64,000 nt of DNA from Micromonospora humi (GTDB lineage Bacteria > Actinomycetota > Actinomycetes > Mycobacteriales > Micromonosporaceae), in NCBI RefSeq assembly GCF_900090105.1, contig NZ_FMDM01000009.1, positions 1 to 64,000 on the forward strand, written 5' to 3'. The notes below the pieces were generated by a model. The model searched no databases. It was not told the DNA's origin and was given only the letters and a program-made list of their open reading frames with translations. Below, piece after piece: positions 57,505 to 64,000 of this stretch. Position 1 is the first letter of the stretch. Each line of letters begins with the position of its first letter. Made by a program: the position numbers and the translations under genes.

Positions 57505-58230
57505 TCAGTCGAAGAAGCGGGCCAGGTGGGACGGGGGTGGGGCGGGGGCGTCGGCGGGGAGCGGGGTGAGGTCGGCGAAGATGGACGCGCCGTCGCAGCC
57601 CACGTGCAGCGGATACCAGCGCGGGGCGCCCGGTGGGCGTTGACCGCAGATGCCCTTGAAGGTCTGTACGTCGAGCAGGCGGACGTGGGTCGGGTCGGCC
57701 ACCGCGTTGACGTGCCGCCACCAGGGACTCATCACGTGCAGCACCCCGCCCGGCCGCAACACCCGGTGGCACTCGTCGAACAGCGGCAGAAAGTCGATCA
57801 GGTGCTCGACGATGTGCACGGCGAAGAACACGTCCACCGAGTCGTCCCGCAGCGGCAGCGAACCGGAGAGGTTGGCGACCGCGTCCACCCCCGGCGCCGG
57901 ATAGATGTCCAGCCCCAGGTTGCCCGGCCACTGCTTGGTCGCCCCGCAGCCCAGGTCCACCACCACCGGTGGCCGGCCGGCCACCCCGACCCGGCACCAC
58001 ACCCCGAGCACCCCGTCCAACCGGCCGATCAGCTCCCGCACCAGCCGCAGCTCGGCCGGGTCGGCGACCTCCCCGGTCAGGTGGGCCACGCCCCGGTCGA
58101 AGCGCACCTCCACGGTCGTGCCGCGCAGCCGCTCGTCGTGCCGCGCCAGATCGGCCCACGCCTCGGCGAGGAAACCGTCGGCCTGCCGGAGCCGCTCACC
58201 CGAGAGCGCGGCCTGCCCCATCGCCACCAT
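57505..58230 (-). CDS. BON-like domain fused to a class I methyltransferase
   Basis: 241 residues. Residues about 25-80 look like a BON domain (GTTVEVRFDRGVAHLTGEVA, LRLVRELIGRLDGVLGV). The rest is a methyltransferase of the Methyltransf_11 type: VVVDLGCGATKQWPGNLGLD, VFFAVHIVEHLIDFLPLFDE, HRVLRPGGVLHVMSPWWRHV. BON domains usually sit in outer-envelope or lipid-binding proteins, so the pairing is unusual; the enzyme may act near the membrane (inference). Start ATG 58230 has GGAGG 6 nt upstream; MGQ at 58221 is an alternative. Confidence 0.8.
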   Translation of the reverse strand: MVAMGQAALSGERLRQADGFLAEAWADLARHDERLRGTTVEVRFDRGVAHLTGEVADPAELRLVRELIGRLDGVLGVWCRVGVAGRPPVVVDLGCGATKQWPGNLGLDIYPAPGVDAVANLSGSLPLRDDSVDVFFAVHIVEHLIDFLPLFDECHRVLRPGGVLHVMSPWWRHVNAVADPTHVRLLDVQTFKGICGQRPPGAPRWYPLHVGCDGASIFADLTPLPADAPAPPPSHLARFFD

Positions 58231-58764
58231 GCGCCACCTCCGGCCGCGCGTTACCCCCATTCCGCCCCGATACACGCCCGGCCCACCCTGCCCCGCGCCC
58301 TCGCGTCGCGCCCGCCCTCGCGTCGCGCCCGCCCTCGCGTCGCGCCCGCCTGGACCGGTGGCCCCCGGGCGTGTCGCCGCCCCCAAGAGGCGCCACTCCA
58401 GAGCGTCATGCCTCAGAGGCATAAAAATGCCCCTGAGGTATACCCCTGCAAGCTCCTGTGTGCCCGAGCCCTCACCAGGCCGTAGATCATCTGACTGACC
58501 CCCTCAGCGGTGCTTCGGGCTGGTGCGGCCGTGGCGGGCCCGGCGAGATGACCAAGGAGCTTGTGTCGCCGGGCGCGTCGATGCCCGACGCGAACTCCTT
58601 GGTCAACTCCGAACGGGTCGGAGCCGCCGGCCGACCTGCCCGAGGGGGTGTCGATCATGAAGTTGGCGGCGACAAATCGGGCACGCGCTGCCGTCAACTT
58701 CATGATCGACGCGAGCAGGGCGGGGCGGCGGGTGGGGGTGGAGGTGGGAGGGGGAAGGAGGGGG
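58231..58764. repeat. 534-bp gap dense in repeats
   Basis: Contains about three 17-bp tandem units GCGCCCGCCCTCGCGTC (58294-58350); a 12-bp stem with one mismatch around AAAA (58411-58438, CCTCAGAGGCAT); an 11-bp perfect stem TGACCAAGGAG / CTCCTTGGTCA (58549-58559, 58595-58605); and a 16-bp perfect stem GTCGATCATGAAGTTG / CAACTTCATGATCGAC (58650-58665, 58695-58710). No open frame with protein-like composition. Confidence 0.75.
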
Positions 58765-59073
58765 TCAGGTGGAGAGGGTTCGGCGGGAGGGGCGCATGCG
58801 CTGGCGGGGCTGCGGAGCGGCCGGCTTCGGGCGCTTGAGGTGGTAGCGGTGCAGCTCGTTGTTGCCGGCCAGGGACGGGTCCTCGCTCATCGCGACCAGC
58901 TCCCAGCCCTGGTCGCCGGCCCGGTTCAGGTGGGCCAGGGCGGTGTCGCCGTAGGGCGTGACGTCGACCATGGAGCCGTCCGGGCCGTACCAGCTGAAGA
59001 CGATCTCCCACCCGGCGTCGTTGGTGGCCGGCTGGCGGCGGCGGACCAGCAGCGCGTACTCCCACTTGAGCAT
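58765..59073 (-). CDS. Small DUF4177-like protein
   Basis: 102 residues. MLKWEYALLVRRRQP, GWEIVFSWYGPDGSMVDV, LAHLNRAGDQGWELVAMS: the KWEY...LN..G..GWELV plan is that of DUF4177, a small alpha/beta fold of unknown function. The C-terminal 25 residues are basic (KRPKPAAPQPRQRMRPSRRT). A GACAAT hexamer 6 nt before the ATG suggests leaderless transcription. Downstream neighbour of the ABC-F gene on the same strand, 39 nt apart. Confidence 0.75.
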   Translation of the reverse strand: MLKWEYALLVRRRQPATNDAGWEIVFSWYGPDGSMVDVTPYGDTALAHLNRAGDQGWELVAMSEDPSLAGNNELHRYHLKRPKPAAPQPRQRMRPSRRTLST

Positions 59074-59111
59074 GGGGTCATTGTCACCCCGGGGGAGCGC
59101 GCCGGCACGGA

Positions 59112-60749
<1,638 letters not shown>

Positions 60750-60834
60750 CAGGTCACCGAGCCTACCGGCGCGCGCATCCGGATTACCGTGACCCGCGCT
60801 CGGGCAGGCGCACCCGTGAGGGAGACTCACAGCC

Positions 60835-61605
60835 GTGGTGACCACACTGGCGATCGACTGCGGGGGCGGCGGGATCAAGGCCTCCGTGCTGGACGCCGCC
60901 GGCACCATGCGGGCCCGTCCGCTGCGCGTGCCCACCCCGTACCCCTTGCCCCCGGCCCTGTTCGTCGAGACGCTGCGCGATCTCGGCGCCCGGCTGCCCG
61001 CCGCGGACCGGCTCACCGTCGGCATGCCCGGCATGATCCGGCACGGCGTGGTGGTGGCCACCCCGCACTACGTCACCCGCGCCGGGCCGCGCAGCCGGGT
61101 GGACCCGGACCTGGTCGCGGAGTGGTCCGGGTACGACGCGCGCGGTGCGCTGGCCGAGGCGTTCGGCGTGCCCGCGCTGGTGCTCAACGACGCCGAGGTG
61201 CACGGTGCCGGCGTGGTCGCCGGGACGGGATGTGAGCTGGTGCTGACGCTCGGCACCGGGCTGGGCAGCGCGCTCTTCGACGGCGGGACGATCGCCCCGC
61301 ACCTGGAGCTGTCGCACGCGCCGGTGCGGTGGAACACCACCTACGACACGTACGTCGGGGAGCCGGAACGGCGGCGCCTCGGCGACGCGTTCTGGTCCCG
61401 GCGGATCCGGCAGGTGGTGGACGGGCTGCGGCCGGTGTTCCGCTGGGACCGGCTCTACCTCGGCGGCGGCAACTCGCGCCTGATCCGCTCCGAGCAGGTG
61501 GCCCGGATGGGGGACGATGTCGTGGTCGTCCCGAACACGGCCGGAATCGTGGGTGGTGTCCGGGCGTGGGAGCTGGTGGGCGACAGGTACGACCCCACGC
61601 CCTGA
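60835..61605 (+). CDS. ROK family sugar kinase (polyphosphate glucokinase-like)
   Basis: 256 residues. Phosphate 1 loop TTLAIDCGGGGIKASVLDAA, RLTVGMPGMIRHG, ALVLNDAEVHGAGVV (catalytic Asp region) and phosphate 2 ELVLTLGTGLGSALFDGG. It lacks the usual ROK zinc CxCGxxGC box, as do polyphosphate glucokinases (PpgK). The adenosine-type loop VGGVRAWELV ends the protein. Phosphorylates a sugar using ATP or polyphosphate; substrate unknown. Start GTG 60835 follows GAGGGA; a second GTG is the next codon. Confidence 0.85.
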   Translation: MVTTLAIDCGGGGIKASVLDAAGTMRARPLRVPTPYPLPPALFVETLRDLGARLPAADRLTVGMPGMIRHGVVVATPHYVTRAGPRSRVDPDLVAEWSGYDARGALAEAFGVPALVLNDAEVHGAGVVAGTGCELVLTLGTGLGSALFDGGTIAPHLELSHAPVRWNTTYDTYVGEPERRRLGDAFWSRRIRQVVDGLRPVFRWDRLYLGGGNSRLIRSEQVARMGDDVVVVPNTAGIVGGVRAWELVGDRYDPTP

Positions 61606-61690
61606 TCTCTACCCGTGGAACACTCGCGGTTCCTCCGGTGTTGTGCCAGCGTCGGACAAAGGGCTGACGCGACACGAGGAGGTGGGTCGA

Positions 61691-62053
61691 GTGGACCTTC
61701 TGGCGGAGTACCGGCGGGCAACCATGTTCTTCGACTCGGGGGACCCGACCGGGGCGGCCCGGCTGCTCGAGCCGATCATCGAGGCGGAGCCCGACAACTC
61801 CTCGGTGCGGCAGCTGCTGGCCCGGGCCTACTTCCAGTCGGCCCAGCTCAACCGGGCCGAGGAGCACCTGCGTGAGCTGGTCGACCGGGACCCGAGCGAC
61901 CACTACGCGCACCACGTGCTCGGTCGCACGCTGGAGCGGATGAACCGGCCGGCGGACGCGCTGCGGCACCTGCGCATCGCGGCGGCCATGCACTCCACCA
62001 ACACCGACTACGCCACGGCCCTGAAGCGGGTCGAGGGGCGGGTCGGTCGGTAG
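61691..62053 (+). CDS. Tetratricopeptide repeat protein
   Basis: 120 residues, three TPR units: AEYRRATMFFDSGDPTGAAR, SVRQLLARAYFQSAQLNRAE, HYAHHVLGRTLERMNRPADA. GTG 61691 has GAGGAGG 7 nt upstream. A scaffold for protein contacts; no partner visible. Followed by a strong hairpin. Confidence 0.88.
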   Translation: MDLLAEYRRATMFFDSGDPTGAARLLEPIIEAEPDNSSVRQLLARAYFQSAQLNRAEEHLRELVDRDPSDHYAHHVLGRTLERMNRPADALRHLRIAAAMHSTNTDYATALKRVEGRVGR

Positions 62054-62059
62054 TTCCGT

Positions 62060-62089
62060 CGAGGGGCAGCCCGGGTGGGCTGCCCCTCG
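62060..62089 (+). terminator. Hairpin terminator after the TPR gene
   Basis: Perfect 13-bp stem CGAGGGGCAGCCC / GGGCTGCCCCTCG with loop GGGT, 7 nt past the TPR stop. Confidence 0.85.
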
Positions 62090-62108
62090 GCATACCTAGG
62101 ATGGACTC

Positions 62109-62363
62109 GTGAAGCTCAAGCTCGACCTCCACGACATCTACAACAAGGGCCACGACATCGACCGCGCGCTGCGCGGGATCATGGACGAGGCGGTGGCGAA
62201 GAAGGCCACGCTCGTGGAGATCATCCCGGGCAAGGGCTCCGGCGCGCTGAAGAAGAAGGTGCTGCGCTTCCTCGACCAGAAGGACGTCAAGCAGCTCTAC
62301 CACCGGGTCGAGAAGGACTCGAAGAACTTCGGCCGGCTGTTCGTGCACTTCCGCTGGAAGTAG
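62109..62363 (+). CDS. Smr-domain protein (MutS2 C-terminal-like)
   Basis: 84 residues, a stand-alone Smr domain: LKLDLHDIYNKGHDIDRALR (LDLH motif), LVEIIPGKGSGALKKKVLRF (HGxGxG replaced by PGKGSG). Smr domains are nicking nucleases or nucleic-acid binders; lack of the His suggests binding more than cutting. GTG start, with TAGGAT (62097-62102) 6 nt upstream, so leaderless. Confidence 0.9.
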   Translation: MKLKLDLHDIYNKGHDIDRALRGIMDEAVAKKATLVEIIPGKGSGALKKKVLRFLDQKDVKQLYHRVEKDSKNFGRLFVHFRWK

Positions 62364-62378
62364 CGCCCGCTCGTCGGG

Positions 62379-62864
62379 TCAGACGCAGACCCAGCAGTAG
62401 AGGCGTTCGCCGCGGGCTGCGGCGCGCCGGGCCAGACCGGCCAGCTCGATCAGGACCTCGGCCAGGACTGACGGTTCGCCCTGACCCCAGAACTCCTCGG
62501 TCTCGGACCAGGGCGTCGCCACCTCGCGGAGCCGGCTCTCCGAGGCACCGGCCAGGGCGGCGTGCAGCTCGTCGGTCAGCGAGATGACCAGCACCTCGCC
62601 GTCGTGGCGGACCGCGACGGCATGGCCCTGCCTCGGATTCTCCGCCACCACGTCGTAGTCGACGCCGGTCAGGAGCGCCTCCAGCGTGCCGAGCTGCACG
62701 ACGGGTTCGATCCCCTTCAGCTCGACGACCTCGAAACCGGGATCGGACGCGGCGCGCGGCCCACCCGGGACGTCGGCGGCCGTGGCCGCCGCCTCGTCGG
62801 TGGGGGCCGAGAAGTAGTCACAGAGGATGCCCACGGCGCGGATCATGCCAGCCGGGGCCGACAC
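62379..62864 (-). CDS. Conserved hypothetical protein
   Basis: 161 residues. No family recognised. Hydrophobic core segments FEVVELKGIEPVVQLGTLEA and VRHDGEVLVISLTDELHAAL suggest a compact alpha/beta protein; it ends in ERLYCWVCV with a CxxC-like pair (C-W-V-C). GTG 62864 is set because TAGACC lies 8 nt upstream; ATG 62846 (MIRAVGILCDYF) is an equally good alternative. No signal peptide or membrane helix. Confidence 0.6.
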   Translation of the reverse strand: MSAPAGMIRAVGILCDYFSAPTDEAAATAADVPGGPRAASDPGFEVVELKGIEPVVQLGTLEALLTGVDYDVVAENPRQGHAVAVRHDGEVLVISLTDELHAALAGASESRLREVATPWSETEEFWGQGEPSVLAEVLIELAGLARRAAARGERLYCWVCV

Positions 62865-62875
62865 CGGGGACAGGT

Positions 62876-63325
62876 CTACAGCTCCCGGACGGCGACCGTC
62901 TGGCCGCCGCTCAGCTCACCTGTCGGCCGGAAGCCCAGCTTCAGGTAGAACTCCGCCGGGCCGCCCGGCCGGGGCTCCCAGGTGACGTACGCCCGGTCGC
63001 CGCCCCGGGCCCGGATCTCCGCGCACACCGCCTCGACGGCGAACCGGCCGTAGCCGTGGCCCTGCGCGTCGGCGGCGATGTTCAGCCGCCAGAGGCCGGC
63101 CCGCACGTCGTCCGGGTCGTCGTTCCACGGGATGTCGAAGAACGCCATGAGGAAGCCGACCAGCCGGTCCCCGTCGTAGATCAGCCGCGGCCAGGCGTGC
63201 TCCGGGAAGACGTACGCCTCGGCCAGCGACTTGACCACCGGCGCCACCAGGTCGTCCTGATCGGGGCGTACCGACAGGCCGAGTGCCGCCTCGTAGTTGT
63301 CCGGGGTGACCTTCTCCAGCCGCAT
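62876..63325 (-). CDS. GNAT N-acetyltransferase (BltD/diamine type)
   Basis: 149 residues. GNAT fold: VTPDNYEAALGLSVRPDQDD, YDGDRLVGFLMAFFDIPWND, LWRLNIAADAQGHGYGRFAV (acetyl-CoA loop Q-G-H-G-Y-G) and AEFYLKLGFRPTGEL. The start and AFFDIP resemble spermidine/diamine acetyltransferases. TACGCT (minus, 63333-63338) 7 nt before ATG 63325 indicates a leaderless mRNA. Confidence 0.9.
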   Translation of the reverse strand: MRLEKVTPDNYEAALGLSVRPDQDDLVAPVVKSLAEAYVFPEHAWPRLIYDGDRLVGFLMAFFDIPWNDDPDDVRAGLWRLNIAADAQGHGYGRFAVEAVCAEIRARGGDRAYVTWEPRPGGPAEFYLKLGFRPTGELSGGQTVAVREL

Positions 63326-63346
63326 GCGGCGCAGCGTAGCGAGCGG

Positions 63347-63883
63347 TCAGGGGCTGGGCGAACGGGTATCTCCGGTCCTGATCCGGGTCAGGAGGGCGGG
63401 GACCCAGTGGTCGCCGTAGCGGTGCTGGAGGTCCGGCAGCCGCCAGTCCGCGCCGGTGACGACCCGGCGGCAGCGCGCCGAGCCGCATTCGCACGCCATC
63501 GCGAAGTCGGCTGTTCCGGTGCTGGTGGCGTAGTCGTTCGTCAACTCCTCGCCGGCCGCGACGTCCCGGCGGGTGACCAGGGTGAACGGGCCGCCCCACC
63601 ACAGGTTCGGGTCGCAACCGTGATTGCCCTTGCCGTTGGGCCGCCCGGGCGGCAGCACGAGGTGCAGATCGTCCGTCACGGTGATGGTGTCGACGTAGGG
63701 GCGGTCCCGTCGGGCGAGCAGCTCGCGCAGTTCCGCGTCGGTGACGAGTCGGCCGCCGAGCCGGGACACCGCCGTCCCGGCCGGGATGGGAGCGCGGGCG
63801 AACAGGCCCTCACCCGCGATCCCGGACGGGCGGACCTCGACGTCGGGGTGGAGCCAGCATTCGGCTTCGGGCGGGTGCCACAT
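63347..63883 (-). CDS. SET domain-containing protein
   Basis: 178 residues. SET hallmarks: RPSGIAGEGLFARAPIPAGT, NHGCDPNLWWGG (NHxCxPN), VAAGEELTNDYATS (ELxxDY) and post-SET-like CECGSARCRR with three Cys. Bacterial SET proteins methylate lysines of unknown targets. ATG 63883 has GGTGG upstream. Possible roles include modifying ribosomal or DNA-binding proteins (inference). Confidence 0.88.
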   Translation of the reverse strand: MWHPPEAECWLHPDVEVRPSGIAGEGLFARAPIPAGTAVSRLGGRLVTDAELRELLARRDRPYVDTITVTDDLHLVLPPGRPNGKGNHGCDPNLWWGGPFTLVTRRDVAAGEELTNDYATSTGTADFAMACECGSARCRRVVTGADWRLPDLQHRYGDHWVPALLTRIRTGDTRSPSP

Positions 63884-63912
63884 CCATCCACCATGACCCC
63901 GGGCCGCTCGGT

Positions 63913-64000
63913 TCAACCGGTCGCGCCGCGCAGTTCGGTGAGCAGGCGGCGGTACTCGTCCGCGGTGCCGATGGCGGCCCGGTGCTGCGGGTGGGTGACG
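63913..64000 (-). CDS. C-terminal end of an unidentified protein (partial)
   Basis: Stop TGA at 63913-63915. The 28 visible codons give THPQHRAAIGTADEYRRLLT then ELRGATG, an amphipathic helix with normal codon use. Too short to assign; the rest is beyond the window. Confidence 0.5.
   Translation of the reverse strand, partial: VTHPQHRAAIGTADEYRRLLTELRGATG

Noticed and set aside
58261..58350. Tandem GC-rich repeat as a CRISPR array
   Set aside because: Units are 17 bp and directly abutting, with no spacers and no cas genes nearby.

Overview
The window is very GC-rich, with GTG starts, GTGA/ATGA stop-start overlaps and many actinobacterial families: BldN sigma factor with its RsbN-type partner, Rex-controlled heme operon, an Rv0500B-type tiny ribosomal protein, an F420-dependent oxidoreductase-like protein, and a CGNR zinc finger protein. 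Gene content and the dispersed GTTAAGCGGGGCCCC-type and GATCTTG-type palindromes suggest a Micromonosporaceae chromosome, most likely Micromonospora (inference; no 16S or marker search was possible). I see no rRNA, tRNA, CRISPR array, prophage or insertion sequence.

Bases 1-10000 hold small regulator/enzyme units: end of a lysozyme-like protein, an F420-type reductase divergent from a TetR gene, a Cys-rich protein, a Ppx/GppA phosphatase, a TIM-barrel epimerase, a CGNR protein, an ATP-grasp ligase with a small lipoprotein, proline dehydrogenase, a VOC protein, and a hydrolase-TetR-DUF2568 operon. Bases 10000-16000 carry a membrane-anchored metallopeptidase and a MacA/MacB-like ABC exporter. 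Bases 16000-33300 are a core block whose order parallels Mycobacterium tuberculosis Rv0495c-Rv0512: excisionase-like HTH, bS22-like protein, epimerase, acyltransferase, HAD phosphatase, (rsbN-bldN, AMP-ligase), glutaredoxin-like, HAD, a two-component system, then rex-hemA-hemC-hemD-hemB, which makes porphyrin precursors from glutamyl-tRNA under NADH/NAD control.

Bases 33300-50500 hold a flavin reductase divergent from a MerR gene, an XRE regulator, a large secreted ExeM-type nuclease, a double GNAT, a repeat-rich transglycosylase, an FmdB protein, a cyclase-STAND-TPR protein, a secreted phospholipase A2, PadR, a methyltransferase, a secreted GH10-like hydrolase and an APC permease. Bases 50500-57400 are a full arabinan-oligosaccharide locus: LacI regulator divergent from GH51 arabinofuranosidase, solute-binding lipoprotein, two permeases and a GH43 lipoprotein. 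The remainder has a BON-methyltransferase fusion, a repeat-dense gap, an ABC-F ATPase, a ROK kinase, TPR and Smr proteins, GNAT and SET proteins.

The most notable patterns are: a YgiB/YgiC-like lipoprotein plus ligase pair; two MerR-type promoters with 19-bp spacers; a recurring leaderless layout (-10 hexamer 6-7 nt before the start codon); and a repeat family that itself supplies the stop codons of flanking genes.
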